Positions 1 through 10,553 of a DNA stretch of 64,000 nt are shown piece after piece. This stretch comes from Rhodocyclales bacterium (GTDB lineage: Bacteria; Pseudomonadota; Gammaproteobacteria; Burkholderiales; Rhodocyclaceae). The notes beneath the pieces are model-generated. The model was not told where the DNA came from. It searched no databases and saw only the letters and a list, made by a program, of their open reading frames with translations. The stretch covers positions 96,818 to 160,817 of the forward strand of contig JAPLQY010000086.1 in assembly GCA_026399475.1 (NCBI GenBank). Reading direction: 5' to 3'. Within the stretch, counting starts at the first letter, position 1, and each line of letters opens with the position of its first letter. A program made the position numbers and the translations under genes.

Positions 1-1
1 C

Positions 2-178
2 GTCATGGCCCTGAGTGTCGGCGCCATGGGTACCTACTACTGGAACGCTTTTGAACAGGCTCAGGAATACGTAGAAATCGACAGCGCCCTCCTTGCCGAC
101 GAACTGCCCCCTTCCGCATATCTTGACCGAGGCTTCCACGCATGGCTCGAGCGCGCTTCGGACTCATCCTCGCAGTAG
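2..178 (+). CDS. DUF3619 family protein, C-terminal part (5' end outside window)
   Basis: An open frame enters from the left edge and stops at TAG 176-178. The visible 58 residues begin with a hydrophobic stretch around VMALSVGAMG and end with a motif resembling LPPSAYLDRGFHAWL, which matches my memory of the C-terminus of DUF3619 proteins. These are small single-span betaproteobacterial membrane proteins usually encoded just before a DUF3106 gene. The next two genes here (DUF3106, RDD) fit that conserved order. The last 37 bases overlap the next gene in another frame, which suggests translational coupling. Function is unknown. Confidence 0.7.
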   Translation, partial: VMALSVGAMGTYYWNAFEQAQEYVEIDSALLADELPPSAYLDRGFHAWLERASDSSSQ

Positions 179-669
179 CGCTTTGGCTGGCCTCTCCACT
201 CGGCCATGCAGTCATCGTCCCTCCGCTGTCACAGCCATCCTGGTCTGAACTGAACGCGGAGCAAAAGCGCATCCTCGCACCGCTCTCCGCCGAGTGGGAC
301 AAGTTGGACGGTTTCCGGCGAAAGAAATGGCTCGGTATTGCCCAGCGTTACCGGTCGTTGAGTGCGGAAGAGCAAGCCCGCATGCAGCGTCGGATGACCG
401 ATTGGGCCAAGCTCACACCGGACGAACGCAAGCGCGCAAGAGATAAATACAAGTCGCTGCAACAGGCAACTCCCGAAAAAAAGGAGTCGGTCAAGCTGAA
501 GTGGCAGGAGTACAAGGAACTGCCCGAAAGCGAGAAAAGTCGACTGAAAGCGGAGGCTACGCAGAAACCAACGCCACGCCCTGCACCATCAAGGAAGGCA
601 ACTGCTCTGCCCAAACCACAAGCCGTTCCGAGCAGTCCGCCCGCAGTAGACCAAGCCGCACCCCACTGA
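142..669 (+). CDS. DUF3106 domain protein, exported
   Basis: This 175-residue protein has an N-terminal signal peptide (basic MARAR, a hydrophobic core, cleavage near GHA-V). It is followed by a Trp-, Arg- and Lys-rich helical region of repeated motifs such as LSAEWDKL, LSAEEQARM and LTPDERKRA, then a Pro/Ala-rich tail. This is the DUF3106 pattern. The protein is expected in the periplasm, but no biochemical role is known to me. The start at 142 overlaps the end of the DUF3619 frame, and an RDD membrane protein follows 9 bases downstream, so the three genes probably form one operon. Confidence 0.8.
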   Translation: MARARFGLILAVALWLASPLGHAVIVPPLSQPSWSELNAEQKRILAPLSAEWDKLDGFRRKKWLGIAQRYRSLSAEEQARMQRRMTDWAKLTPDERKRARDKYKSLQQATPEKKESVKLKWQEYKELPESEKSRLKAEATQKPTPRPAPSRKATALPKPQAVPSSPPAVDQAAPH

Positions 670-678
670 TCCGCAGCC

Positions 679-1119
679 ATGCCTGACTCCGCAGCCGCTC
701 TCGTGGCGCAACTGCCCAGCTTGCGTCGCCGCATTGCCAGCATGGCTTACGAAAGCCTGCTGTTACTGGGTGTGCTTTCCGTGACGTTCATGCTGCCGCA
801 CCTTGCCCTGGGGATGGGATTCGGCATCGTTTTGCCGGGCTGGGTGTTGATCAGCCACGTTTTCGTGGTGCTCGGTGCGTACTTCATCTGGTACTGGCAC
901 CACGGCGGGCAGACCTTGGCGATGCAGACGTGGAAAATCCGGCTGACAACACCGAACGGAACGGAACCGACTTTGGCGCGTCTGGCCTTGCGTTATGTGC
1001 TGGCTTGGCCCAGCATCGTATATATTGGCGCGGGAGTTGTCTGGGCACTATTCGATCGCGACCACCAATTCCTTCATGACCGACTGGCTGGTACCCGGCT
1101 GGTGTTCAAGCGCGATTAG
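679..1119 (+). CDS. RDD family membrane protein
   Basis: This 146-residue protein has three or four predicted membrane segments: about residues 22-45, 50-75 and 105-125. It carries the RDD-family hallmarks: an early Arg in RRRIASMAYE, then GGQTLAMQTWKIRL, and a C-terminal DRDHQFLHDRLAGTRLV. RDD proteins are small integral membrane proteins, some linked to ion or solute transport, but substrate cannot be assigned here. It follows the DUF3106 gene by 9 bases and converges with lptG, whose stop is 18 bases away, so there is almost no terminator space between them. Confidence 0.85.
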   Translation: MPDSAAALVAQLPSLRRRIASMAYESLLLLGVLSVTFMLPHLALGMGFGIVLPGWVLISHVFVVLGAYFIWYWHHGGQTLAMQTWKIRLTTPNGTEPTLARLALRYVLAWPSIVYIGAGVVWALFDRDHQFLHDRLAGTRLVFKRD

Positions 1120-1137
1120 CGTCCCTGTTCAGGTCCA

Positions 1138-2217
1138 TTAGCGCCGCTCGACCCACCATAGCATCCCGCCGGCAGTCATCAAGAACAGCACGCTCGGTGT
1201 TATTGCTGAAAAGAAGGGTGGCCAACTGTTGATTACACCGAGGCTGGAAAACAGTCCGTTCAGCATGTGGAACCCGATACCCAGCATGATGCCGGCGAAT
1301 ACCCGAATGCTGACCGCCCCCATGCGATCCTGCATATAGGCAAACGGCAGTGCCAAGGCCATCATCACCAGCGCCGCCAGAGGATAGATCAGTTTTTTCC
1401 ACATCGCGATATCGTAGCGATCGGTCTTCTGCTGGTTTGCACTCAGGTGGCGTATATAGAGATACAGATTGACCAGCGACATGCGCTCTGGAACCACCAA
1501 CAGCACAGCCAGCAAATCCGGATTGAGGGCCGATTTCCAATTGAGCTGGGCATGCCGTTCAACGCTCGCCGAGTCTCCCGAAAAAACCGTACGAACCACC
1601 CCCTCAAGCGACCATGTGCCGGCAGAAATGTAGCGCCCGCGCTCCGCTTGGCTGATCGACTGCAACTGGAACCGATCATCGAAGTCAAATATCCGGACGT
1701 TCTGCAAAGACGCATCCGGCAGCACTTCGCGAACATTTACGAACGCGCGCTCATCCCTGACCCACAGCCCGGAGCGAAATTCCTGGGCTACCATTGAACC
1801 CATGGCCCTGAGTCTGAGCTGCTGGGCTGCACGCTCCGCCGGCGGGGCCAGAAACTCGCCCACAAGGAGCGTCAGGCCGGCGAACACCAGTCCAATCTTC
1901 GCCAATGCAAACAGGAGATCGCGGGTAGAGAGTCCGGCGGCGCGCAGTACGGTAATTTCGGAGTGGCGAGCGAGTACTGTGAGTGCATAGAGCGTGCCGA
2001 TCAGAACCCCGATCGGAAACAATTCATACAATCGGCCGGGCAAGGTGAGCGCCACATAACCCAGCGCATGCTGCAACTGGTAACCGCCCTTGCCAATGCT
2101 TTCCAGTTCATGGATCAGATCAAAGAAAGCAAACAGCATAAGAAACGCCGTCAACACCAAAGCCGTAGAAGCGTAAATTTCCCGAGCCAGATGGCGTTCA
2201 TAAAGCTTCAGCGCCAT
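1138..2217 (-). CDS. lptG: LPS export ABC transporter permease LptG
   Basis: A 359-residue YjgP/YjgQ-family permease. Three transmembrane helices lie in the N-terminal third, a soluble beta-rich periplasmic domain spans about residues 100-270, and three helices lie at the C-terminus. The start MALKLYERHLAREIYAS is characteristic of LptG. With LptF and LptB it forms the inner-membrane LptB2FG complex that extracts lipopolysaccharide and feeds the LptA bridge. The start overlaps the lptF stop by 10 bases, so the two are one transcription unit. The lptB, lptC and lptA genes are not in this window, as is usual since lptFG is often unlinked. Confidence 0.95.
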   Translation of the reverse strand: MALKLYERHLAREIYASTALVLTAFLMLFAFFDLIHELESIGKGGYQLQHALGYVALTLPGRLYELFPIGVLIGTLYALTVLARHSEITVLRAAGLSTRDLLFALAKIGLVFAGLTLLVGEFLAPPAERAAQQLRLRAMGSMVAQEFRSGLWVRDERAFVNVREVLPDASLQNVRIFDFDDRFQLQSISQAERGRYISAGTWSLEGVVRTVFSGDSASVERHAQLNWKSALNPDLLAVLLVVPERMSLVNLYLYIRHLSANQQKTDRYDIAMWKKLIYPLAALVMMALALPFAYMQDRMGAVSIRVFAGIMLGIGFHMLNGLFSSLGVINSWPPFFSAITPSVLFLMTAGGMLWWVERR

Positions 2218-3290
2218 CGTACCTTGCCCCAGGCAAGAGGATTCTGCCGGCGATAGAACAACACCACGAGAAGCAGGAACATGCCGACATGCACTGCCCA
2301 GACGCCTATCTCGAAGCGCATCTTTCCCTGGGCAACCCAGGCCTGACTCACACTCAGCAAATTGCTGTAGATCATGTAGGTGAGCAAGGCAAAGATCAGG
2401 TTATTCGCACGTCCGGCGCGGGGATTGACGAAAGACAGCGGAATCGCCAGTACCGCGAGATTCAGCGCAGCCAGTGGCAATCCCAAGCGCCAGAGCAACT
2501 CGGCGAGGTGGGCTGGCTGTGGATCGCGCAGCAAATCCCACAGGACCTTTGTGCGAGGCGACTCCTCAAACCCACGAGCCTCCTTGGTTTCAATGCGCAA
2601 GGCATAGCGCTCAAACTGCATTACCCGATACTCTGCCGTACCTGCCGTGCTTTCATAGCGTCGACCGCGATCGAGAACAAGAAAACGGTCGCCATTGGGC
2701 ATAGTCTCCGTATGGCCTTGCGCAGTCGCCATTACGCCCAGACGACCCTGCTGAATCGAACTGATGAAAATGTTCTTTACCTGACCATCGTCGCCAGCTG
2801 CGCTCTCGACAAAAAAAACGCGGTCAGCCGCACCTGACTCATTGAATGCGCCGGGCGACACCCGCGCTACGTCATCGCGCTGATCCATGCTCTGCCGGTA
2901 AGCCTCACTCTTCTGCGTCGCCCAAGGCGCCAGCAGCAAGGAAAGAATCGCAATCACGACGACTGGCGGCGCGACAAACTTCAGCACGGGCTTGATCCAT
3001 GCGGTCAACGGAATGCCTGATGCCAGCCAGACAACCATTTCTGAATCCCGATACCACCGCGACAATGTCATCAATACGGCGACAAAAAGTGTCAGCGAAA
3101 GCAATACCGGAAGGTAGCTGATCGCGCCAAAACCGAGGAGCGCAATCACCGCTTCCGAGGCAATTTTTCCGCCCGCGGCCTGACCCAGCAGACGAATCAA
3201 CTGGGTAGTCATCAGAATCGCGAAAAGGGCAACAAAAACTCCCGCTGCGGTATTGGTGAACTCCCGAATTGCGGCGCGCTCAAAAATCAT
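2208..3290 (-). CDS. lptF: LPS export ABC transporter permease LptF
   Basis: A 360-residue paralogue of LptG with the same three-plus-three helix layout around a periplasmic jellyroll-type domain. It begins MIFERAAIREFTNTAAGVF, a typical LptF N-terminus, and contains the conserved YRDSEMVVWLASG region near residue 80. It is the partner permease of LptG in LPS transport. The gene is divergent from pepA, with 121 bases between the start codons, an arrangement common in Beta- and Gammaproteobacteria. Promoters for both directions must lie in that gap. Confidence 0.95.
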   Translation of the reverse strand: MIFERAAIREFTNTAAGVFVALFAILMTTQLIRLLGQAAGGKIASEAVIALLGFGAISYLPVLLSLTLFVAVLMTLSRWYRDSEMVVWLASGIPLTAWIKPVLKFVAPPVVVIAILSLLLAPWATQKSEAYRQSMDQRDDVARVSPGAFNESGAADRVFFVESAAGDDGQVKNIFISSIQQGRLGVMATAQGHTETMPNGDRFLVLDRGRRYESTAGTAEYRVMQFERYALRIETKEARGFEESPRTKVLWDLLRDPQPAHLAELLWRLGLPLAALNLAVLAIPLSFVNPRAGRANNLIFALLTYMIYSNLLSVSQAWVAQGKMRFEIGVWAVHVGMFLLLVVLFYRRQNPLAWGKVRWR

Positions 3291-3411
3291 CGTGTAGCGG
3301 CGTGTCAGCTTTGACTTTTAGTGAAAACTTGGGGAATAATCGGGTCACCAGCGGAAATCTCCCGAAACAGAACAATTTCTCGGATTTCCAGTACCCCCGG
3401 AGGAGAGCATT

Positions 3412-4935
3412 TTGGAATTTAGCATAAAAAGTGGAAGCCCGGAAAAGCAACGTAGCGCTTGCGTGGTGGTGGGAGTCTTCGAACCGAGAAAGCTTTCCGC
3501 AGCAGCCGAGATCGTCGACAACGCGGCTCACCAGTTTCTCAGCGACATTCTGCGCCGTGGCGACATGGAGGGCAAGGCTGGCACCAGCCTTTTGCTCCAC
3601 GGCGTTTCAGGGGTTGAAGCTGATCGGGTCCTCCTCGTGGGGCTTGGCAAGGAAAGGGAATTTCGCGAGAAGGAATATCGCGCTGCGTTGGCCACCGCCG
3701 TTCGTCAATTGAATGAAACTGGCGGCTTTGACGGCACGGTCTATCTGACGGAACTCAATGTCAAGAAACGGGATGTTGCATGGAAGATTCGACAGGCCGC
3801 ACTCGTAGTCCAGGAAACGCTCTACCGGTTTGATCGCCTCAAGTCGAAGAAGGATGAAGTGCGCCGTCCGGTGCGAAAGCTCACATTCTGCGTCACCCGG
3901 CGCAGCGAGTTGTCCGCCGCTGAAAATGCGCTGGCCGAAGGACTGGCGATAGCGGCAGGAATGGAACTTGCCAAGGATCTCGGGAATCTGCCGGGCAACA
4001 TCTGCACGCCGACCTATCTCGCTGAACAGGCGAAGCAACTCGCAACATCGCAGGGCCTTGGTGTCGACATTCTGGATCGGGCCGACATGGAAAAGCTGGG
4101 GATGAACACCCTGCTGTCAGTCGCAAGGGGCTCCCACGAGCCCCCAAAATTCATCGTCCTGCGCCATGCTGGAGGCGCTTCCGGAGCGAAGCCCGTAGTA
4201 CTGGTTGGCAAGGGCATAACCTTCGATTCCGGCGGCATTTCGCTCAAGCCGGGGCCGGAAATGGATGAAATGAAGTATGACATGTGCGGCGCTGCCAGCG
4301 TATTGGGTACGCTAAAGGCGGCAGCCTTGATGAAACTGCCAATTAACGTCATTGGCATAATTCCATCCACGGAAAACATGCCCGGAGGTTCGGCCACAAA
4401 GCCGGGGGACATAATCACGTCGATGTCGGGCCAGACCGTTGAAATCCTCAACACTGATGCCGAGGGCCGACTGATACTTTGCGACGCGCTCACTTATGTT
4501 GAGCGCTTTGATCCGGAGTGCGTGGTTGACATTGCCACGCTGACCGGCGCCTGTGTCATCGCGCTGGGACACGTCGCTACCGGGCTGCTGGCCAATAATG
4601 AGGCACTGGCGAAGGAATTGCTCGATGCAGGCCACCACTCCTATGATCGTGCCTGGCAAATGCCCCTGTGGGATGACTATCAGGAACAGCTGAAAAGCAA
4701 CTTTGCCGACATGGCAAATATCGGCGGCCGCCCGGCTGGCACAATCACCGCCGCGTGCTTCCTCGCTCGCTTCACCGAAAAGTATCACTGGGCACATCTC
4801 GACATCGCAGGTACGGCCTGGCGCTCCGGAAAAGAGAAGGGCGCAACTGGACGGCCGGTTCCCCTGCTCACGCATTTCCTGATTGATCGCGCGAACCGCG
4901 CGCCGAAAACCAGTTCCAAACGTAAGCGAGAATGA
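3412..4935 (+). CDS. pepA: leucyl aminopeptidase (M17)
   Basis: A 507-residue cytosolic metallo-aminopeptidase. The N-terminal domain is followed by the catalytic M17 domain with the di-zinc signature NTDAEGR at residues 347-353 and the upstream metal/lysine region [17 protein letters not shown]. The start is TTG at 3412: a strong Shine-Dalgarno GGAGGAGA at 3399-3406 lies 5 bases upstream, and the resulting [13 protein letters not shown] matches betaproteobacterial PepA. It releases N-terminal residues from peptides; family members can also bind DNA. holC overlaps its stop by 4 bases (ATGA). Confidence 0.97.
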   Translation: MEFSIKSGSPEKQRSACVVVGVFEPRKLSAAAEIVDNAAHQFLSDILRRGDMEGKAGTSLLLHGVSGVEADRVLLVGLGKEREFREKEYRAALATAVRQLNETGGFDGTVYLTELNVKKRDVAWKIRQAALVVQETLYRFDRLKSKKDEVRRPVRKLTFCVTRRSELSAAENALAEGLAIAAGMELAKDLGNLPGNICTPTYLAEQAKQLATSQGLGVDILDRADMEKLGMNTLLSVARGSHEPPKFIVLRHAGGASGAKPVVLVGKGITFDSGGISLKPGPEMDEMKYDMCGAASVLGTLKAAALMKLPINVIGIIPSTENMPGGSATKPGDIITSMSGQTVEILNTDAEGRLILCDALTYVERFDPECVVDIATLTGACVIALGHVATGLLANNEALAKELLDAGHHSYDRAWQMPLWDDYQEQLKSNFADMANIGGRPAGTITAACFLARFTEKYHWAHLDIAGTAWRSGKEKGATGRPVPLLTHFLIDRANRAPKTSSKRKRE

Positions 4936-5357
4936 CGCAAATCACCTTTCTCCACGGCGCGCGCGACCGACTCCAGGCGGTCGCTGCATGGCTCGTGCGC
5001 GCCAGCAGCGAAGGCAAACCGGTGCTGGTCTATGTGCCGACTGGCGAACGTGAAGAACAGCTGGATCGCCTTCTGTGGACACACCCGGCGACTGGCTTTA
5101 CGCCCCACTGCCGGCCTGACGACAAATTGGCTGCGGAGACACCGATCATCCTTGCGTCCGGGCTTGACAGTCCTCTGCATGACGGTTGCCTGTTAAATCT
5201 GTCGGACGAAATCCCACCCGGTTTCAGCCGTTTTCGGCAACTGATAGAAATCATCAGCATTGAAGATGACGACAGGCTGCCCGGCCGTGAACGTTTCCGC
5301 TTTTATCGCGAACGCGGCTATCCACTGGAAACTCGCGAGATTTCAGGAGACATCTAA
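4932..5357 (+). CDS. holC: DNA polymerase III chi subunit
   Basis: A 141-residue protein with the HolC/chi fold pattern: an N-terminal [20 protein letters not shown] and a central [20 protein letters not shown] with a nucleotide-binding-like strand-loop. Chi links the clamp loader to SSB during replication. Translation is coupled to pepA through an ATGA overlap, the classical pepA-holC order. A small uncharacterised gene follows 3 bases after the stop, where valS often lies in other bacteria; here valS is 34 kb away. Confidence 0.93.
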   Translation: MTQITFLHGARDRLQAVAAWLVRASSEGKPVLVYVPTGEREEQLDRLLWTHPATGFTPHCRPDDKLAAETPIILASGLDSPLHDGCLLNLSDEIPPGFSRFRQLIEIISIEDDDRLPGRERFRFYRERGYPLETREISGDI

Positions 5358-5360
5358 AAG

Positions 5361-5750
5361 ATGGCTGACGACACTTCAGCGGATCTGCTGCGCAAAGCCG
5401 ATGCGCTGATGCGACGCACCCGGGTTTTTGTTGCAGGTACTTCGGCACCTACAACACAAGTGACAAAGCCCGAGGACGATTTACCCATCCTCACCGACGT
5501 CGTCACCGAACACGATGCCGCGCGTGCCACGGCACCGGCCCACATGCAAGAGCACCTCGACGCCCTGCGCGAGGAACTGTCGCGCTGGCTTGAACAGGAG
5601 TTGCCCGATGCGGTGCTCAAGGTCACGGATGGACTGGCCGACCAACTGATGGGAGAACTCACCCATCAAGCCGAAAAGAACTTGCTGCCGCGCCTGATTG
5701 CCCGTCTCGACGGCACGACCTCACAAACCGAGGCCCAGAAAGAGATCTAA
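5361..5750 (+). CDS. conserved hypothetical protein downstream of holC
   Basis: A 129-residue, mostly helical, acidic protein with no signal peptide or membrane segment. The N-terminus (ADDTSADLLRKADALMRR) and the C-terminal helices (LADQLMGELTHQAEKNLLPRLIARL) recall small betaproteobacterial proteins seen next to holC, some with weak DUF2497-like features. I cannot assign a function. It starts 3 bases after holC and probably belongs to the pepA-holC operon. Its stop overlaps the convergent glutathione S-transferase gene by 4 bases. Confidence 0.75.
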   Translation: MADDTSADLLRKADALMRRTRVFVAGTSAPTTQVTKPEDDLPILTDVVTEHDAARATAPAHMQEHLDALREELSRWLEQELPDAVLKVTDGLADQLMGELTHQAEKNLLPRLIARLDGTTSQTEAQKEI

Positions 5751-6355
5751 GCCTGCGGCACGGTATCCGCAAACGCGGGACGCTGCATCAGTTTCTCGTA
5801 GAGGTGAGCAAGATTTGGATAGCGCTCACTCCAGCAGATGTCGCCGAGCCGGAAGGAAACATAGCCCAACGCACAACCAACAGCGATATCCGCAAGAGAT
5901 AGGCCATTGCCGTGACACCACGGCTGCTCCCCCAGTTCATCGGACATGACCTGCAAAGCCTGCGCAATCTTGCCGCGCTGACGTTCAATCCATGATGGAC
6001 TGCGCTCACCATCTGGACGCCGCGACTCCAGAAACGCAGTAACGGCGGCATCAAGAACACCATCCGCAAGAGCCTCCCAACGCTTCACGCTGATGCGCTC
6101 CCGTCCGGAAGCCGGGATCAGGCGATTGTTCGGCGCCACGGTATCCAGATACTCGGCGATCACGCGGGAATCGTAGAGGGTACTTTCATCGTCCAACACC
6201 AACACGGGCACCTTGCCCAGTGGATTGAGCGCCGCCACCTGATTTCCCTCCGCCCAGGGTGAATCGAGAATCAGATCGTAATCGATCTTCTTTTCTGCCA
6301 GCACGATACGAATCTTGCGGACATAGGGGCTGCTAAGAGAACCGATCAGTTTCAT
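5747..6355 (-). CDS. glutathione S-transferase family protein
   Basis: A 202-residue cytosolic protein with an N-terminal thioredoxin-fold domain (MKLIGSLSSPYVRKIRIVL, the SSPYVRK motif at the glutathione site, then NPLGKVPVL and the DSRVIAEYL loop) and an all-helical C-terminal domain. This is the YibF-like GST class, probably conjugating or reducing small electrophiles; the substrate is unknown. The start at 6355 is chosen because residues upstream in the frame do not fit the fold. It is divergent from purB with a 149-base gap. Confidence 0.9.
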   Translation of the reverse strand: MKLIGSLSSPYVRKIRIVLAEKKIDYDLILDSPWAEGNQVAALNPLGKVPVLVLDDESTLYDSRVIAEYLDTVAPNNRLIPASGRERISVKRWEALADGVLDAAVTAFLESRRPDGERSPSWIERQRGKIAQALQVMSDELGEQPWCHGNGLSLADIAVGCALGYVSFRLGDICWSERYPNLAHLYEKLMQRPAFADTVPQA

Positions 6356-6405
6356 TTCGTCAAACCACGGGTTTTTGGGCAGCGAAACTATAACACGCCG
6401 CCTAA

Positions 6406-7872
<1,467 letters not shown>

Positions 7873-7873
7873 A

Positions 7874-8203
7874 ATGACTTTCGCCGATAACCTTAAACAA
7901 CTGCCGCGCATCTCGCACCTCAAGGCAGTCCAGTTGATCGATAGCGATGATGCTGTCGCCGCCACGATAGAGAACAAGCCGGGACAAGCCGGCTCGCTTT
8001 CAATCTATAACCATCTCGGGCAAATCTACGGCGCCATCACCGTGGAAGCCGCCAGGAAAGGGCTGGAACTCTATGCCGAGCATACCGAGGACGCCCGCCA
8101 GAATCCTGGAAAACACCCCAATATAGATCGCCTTCTGGCACTGGCGACCGAGGGCAAGGGACTTCTGCGCGTCAAGCACGTCTTCGCTACCGGGATTGAA
8201 TAG
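7874..8203 (+). CDS. DUF2322 family protein
   Basis: A 109-residue soluble protein starting MTFADNLKQLPRISHLKAV, with GSLSIYNHLGQIYGAI in the middle and a conserved NPGKHPNIDRLLAL near residue 80. This matches my recollection of DUF2322, a small proteobacterial family of unknown function. No signal peptide or membrane segment is seen. The start lies one base after the purB stop, so it is probably co-transcribed with purB. Confidence 0.8.
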   Translation: MTFADNLKQLPRISHLKAVQLIDSDDAVAATIENKPGQAGSLSIYNHLGQIYGAITVEAARKGLELYAEHTEDARQNPGKHPNIDRLLALATEGKGLLRVKHVFATGIE

Positions 8204-8328
8204 CCGGGCTCGCGGAGCATCATGGGTGATGCAAGTTTGTTGGTTGCGGACGGAATAATTCCAGAACGCCAATCGTATACTTCATGCCGGTACTCACCGG
8301 TATTCCCTCGACAGCACAAGGAGCTTCC

Positions 8329-8799
8329 ATGAAATTCAAGAAAATCGCCATTGCAACTCTTGCTCTCGGCCTTTCCACCGCGGCTCTGGCCCAGGCCATC
8401 GGCAAACCCGAAGACCAGATTCGCTGGCGCCAGTCAGGGATGCAGACCCTGGGCTGGAACATGGGCCGCATCAAGGCCAACATCGACGGCACCTACAACA
8501 AGGATCAGGTTGTTCAAGCGGCCAACGTCATTCAGGCCCTCGCCAACTCCGGCTCAGGCATTCTCTTCCAGCCGGGCACAGACACTGGCAAGGGCTGGCG
8601 CGACACCAATGTGAAGCCTGAATACTTCACCAATGCCGCCAAGTTGAAGGAAGTCGGAACCGCCTATAACAAGGAAGCCAACGAAATGGCCAAGGTTGCC
8701 GCCGCCGGAGACGCAACTGCGGTCAAGGCCCAGTTCGGCAACCTGGGCAAGAGCTGCAAGGGCTGCCACGACGAGTTCCGCAAGGAAGACAAGAAGTAA
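8329..8799 (+). CDS. cytochrome c' (class II c-type cytochrome)
   Basis: A 156-residue periplasmic haem protein. The signal peptide (MKFKKIAIATLALGL, cleavage after ALA) is followed by a four-helix-bundle sequence and a single C-terminal haem motif CKGCH at residues 143-147, the diagnostic layout of cytochrome c'. Cytochromes c' bind NO and CO and protect against nitrosative stress in denitrifiers and sulfur oxidisers. The start at 8329 has a Shine-Dalgarno AAGGAG a few bases upstream. It converges with a cytochrome b561-type gene, and the two share the hairpin at 8822-8849. Cytochrome c' and b561 genes often neighbour each other, so the two may exchange electrons (inference). Confidence 0.93.
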   Translation: MKFKKIAIATLALGLSTAALAQAIGKPEDQIRWRQSGMQTLGWNMGRIKANIDGTYNKDQVVQAANVIQALANSGSGILFQPGTDTGKGWRDTNVKPEYFTNAAKLKEVGTAYNKEANEMAKVAAAGDATAVKAQFGNLGKSCKGCHDEFRKEDKK

Positions 8800-8821
8800 T
8801 TCGTCAACACCGGAAAGGTCT

Positions 8822-8849
8822 GAAACGGCCACTCGCGGGTGGCCGTTTC
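8822..8849. terminator. bidirectional hairpin terminator between cytochrome genes
   Basis: An 11-bp perfect stem: GAAACGGCCAC at 8822-8832 pairs with GTGGCCGTTTC at 8839-8849 across a 6-base loop. Short T/A-rich flanks lie on both sides. It sits between two convergent genes, so it probably ends both transcripts. Confidence 0.75.
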
Positions 8850-8852
8850 GCT

Positions 8853-9527
8853 TTAGAAGCTGGGCGCCGCGGCCGGCGCAGGGGCGGGAGGAATCCAGGT
8901 GCCACTGGCTCCATAAGCCGCCAGCAGGGCAATCGCCAGTGCGATGCAGAAGGCAATCGCGCCGCCGCCTTTCGCCGTTTCGCCGGCACCAGCCTTCCAG
9001 CCCGTAATCATCGGCCTTACCAGGTCCTGATTTTTGACTTTCGTGTAAAACACGATGGCCGCCACATGGGCGAACACCAGCAGCATGATCAGCGGCTCGA
9101 TGAGGCGATGGATGCCCGCCACCCGATCCGAGAATTCCTTGCCGACCAGGGCATACAACGGTCCCTCGAAAGCGATGTCATCGTTGGCAAACAGTCCGGT
9201 CGCCACCAGTAGCGCAAGCACGCCAAGCATCGCCAGCACCGACAGCGCGCCGAGCGGGTTGTGTCCCGCGCCCTGCCACTGCCCGCGCAGATAGGCCTTG
9301 ATGGCGTCCGGCCCGTGCACGAACTGGGCAAAGCGGGCATAGGTCGAGCCGGCGACTCCCCACACCAGTCGAAACACCAGAAGACCGACGACCGTCACGC
9401 CGCTGCGCCCGTGCCAAACCATGGCGTTGCCGCCGATGTTCACCGTGATGAAAGACACAATCACGCACAACGCCAAGGCCCAGTGGAAGATCCTGATCGG
9501 CAGGTCCCACAGGCGGAAGCGCTGCAT
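8853..9527 (-). CDS. cytochrome b561-type membrane protein
   Basis: A 224-residue integral membrane protein with four main hydrophobic helices plus a C-terminal one and a Pro/Ala-rich tail. The N-terminus QRFRLWDLPIRIFHWALAL carries the first haem-ligand-type His, typical of the bacterial b561/Ni-Fe hydrogenase B-type cytochrome family. Another His pair lies in AGIHRLIEPL and LVFAHVAAI. It would pass electrons between quinones and a periplasmic cytochrome. The start at 9527 overlaps the secF stop by one base (TGATG). It converges with cytochrome c' and may be its redox partner (inference). Confidence 0.88.
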   Translation of the reverse strand: MQRFRLWDLPIRIFHWALALCVIVSFITVNIGGNAMVWHGRSGVTVVGLLVFRLVWGVAGSTYARFAQFVHGPDAIKAYLRGQWQGAGHNPLGALSVLAMLGVLALLVATGLFANDDIAFEGPLYALVGKEFSDRVAGIHRLIEPLIMLLVFAHVAAIVFYTKVKNQDLVRPMITGWKAGAGETAKGGGAIAFCIALAIALLAAYGASGTWIPPAPAPAAAPSF

Positions 9528-10474
9528 CAGACTACGGCTTCCTGCTTCTCGACCTTGACCTGGATGAACTGCTCGCGGGACACGCCCATCCACATGACCA
9601 GGGGGCTGGCGACGAGAACCGAAGAGTAGATGCCGAACAGGATGCCGATCGTCAGAGCCAACGCAAAATAGTGCAGCGCCGGACCACCAAAAATGAGCAT
9701 CGAGGTCACCATCATCTGCGTGCAGCCGTGGGTGATGATGGTGCGCGAAATCGTGCTGGTGATCGCGTGATCCAGTACCTGCGGCGTCGTCAAACCACGC
9801 TTCTTCTTGAAGGTTTCGCGCACGCGATCGAACACCACCACCGACTCGTTGACCGAATAACCCAGCACGGCCAATACAGCTGCCAGTACAGGCAGGGAAA
9901 ACTCCCACTGGAACAGTGAGAAGAAGCCAAGGATGATCACCACGTCATGCAGGTTGGCGATAATGGCCGAAATGGCGAAACGCCATTCAAAACGCATCGC
10001 CAGATACAGCACGATGCCGCATACGACCAGCAGCAACGCCAACGCCCCGTCGGACGCCAGTTCCTTGCCGACCTGCGGACCGACGAACTCGACGCGCTTC
10101 AAAGTGGGGGCGGCACTCACGGCACCGTCAGCACCAACCTTGGTCAGCGAGGCCATGACGCGCTCGCCCACTTTGGAAGTCTCCGCATCTTTCGACAAGG
10201 GCACGCGGATCAACACGTCGCGCGAGGTGCCGAAATTCTGCACCTGAGTATCGGTAAATCCGTCCGCCTCCATCTGCTTGCGCAGTTTGTCGAGATCGGG
10301 CGCCTGGGCATAACTCGCTTCGAGCAGGGTGCCGCCGGTGAACTCGATGGAAAAGTGAAGTCCCTTGTTGACCAGGAAAAACACCGCCAGCAGGAAGGTG
10401 ACCAACGATATGACGTTGAACACCAGCGCATGGCGCATGAACGGGATATCTTTTCTGATGCGGAAGAATTCCAT
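9527..10474 (-). CDS. secF: protein translocase subunit SecF
   Basis: A 315-residue inner-membrane protein with six transmembrane helices and a first periplasmic domain at about residues 35-140. Family motifs include FSIEFTGGTLLEASY near residue 30 and the SVNESVVVFDRVRE region near residue 220. SecDF uses the proton gradient to help pull proteins through SecYEG. It lies downstream of secD in the same direction, across a 79-base gap holding a GC-rich repeat. A Shine-Dalgarno GGGAGG lies just before the start, inside the end of that repeat. Confidence 0.97.
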   Translation of the reverse strand: MEFFRIRKDIPFMRHALVFNVISLVTFLLAVFFLVNKGLHFSIEFTGGTLLEASYAQAPDLDKLRKQMEADGFTDTQVQNFGTSRDVLIRVPLSKDAETSKVGERVMASLTKVGADGAVSAAPTLKRVEFVGPQVGKELASDGALALLLVVCGIVLYLAMRFEWRFAISAIIANLHDVVIILGFFSLFQWEFSLPVLAAVLAVLGYSVNESVVVFDRVRETFKKKRGLTTPQVLDHAITSTISRTIITHGCTQMMVTSMLIFGGPALHYFALALTIGILFGIYSSVLVASPLVMWMGVSREQFIQVKVEKQEAVV

Positions 10475-10553
10475 TATGCCTCCCGAAGGGCCGTCCCGAG
10501 GGCGGCAGAGCCCCCTGTGGGGGCAGCGAACGAAGTGAGCGTGGGGGCCATAT
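10475..10553. repeat. GC-rich intergenic repeat element (copy 1) before secF
   Basis: The whole secD-secF gap is a compact set of inverted repeats. On the minus strand it holds GCCCCC-ACA-GGGGGC, then a near-perfect hairpin around GCCGCCCTCGGGACGGC, and ends with CGGGAGG, which acts as the secF ribosome-binding site. A related element with CCCCCTTGGGGCGGCCCTGCGGAGG lies immediately before qmoB at 53488-53604. Both copies end at a start codon. Function is unknown. Confidence 0.55.
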
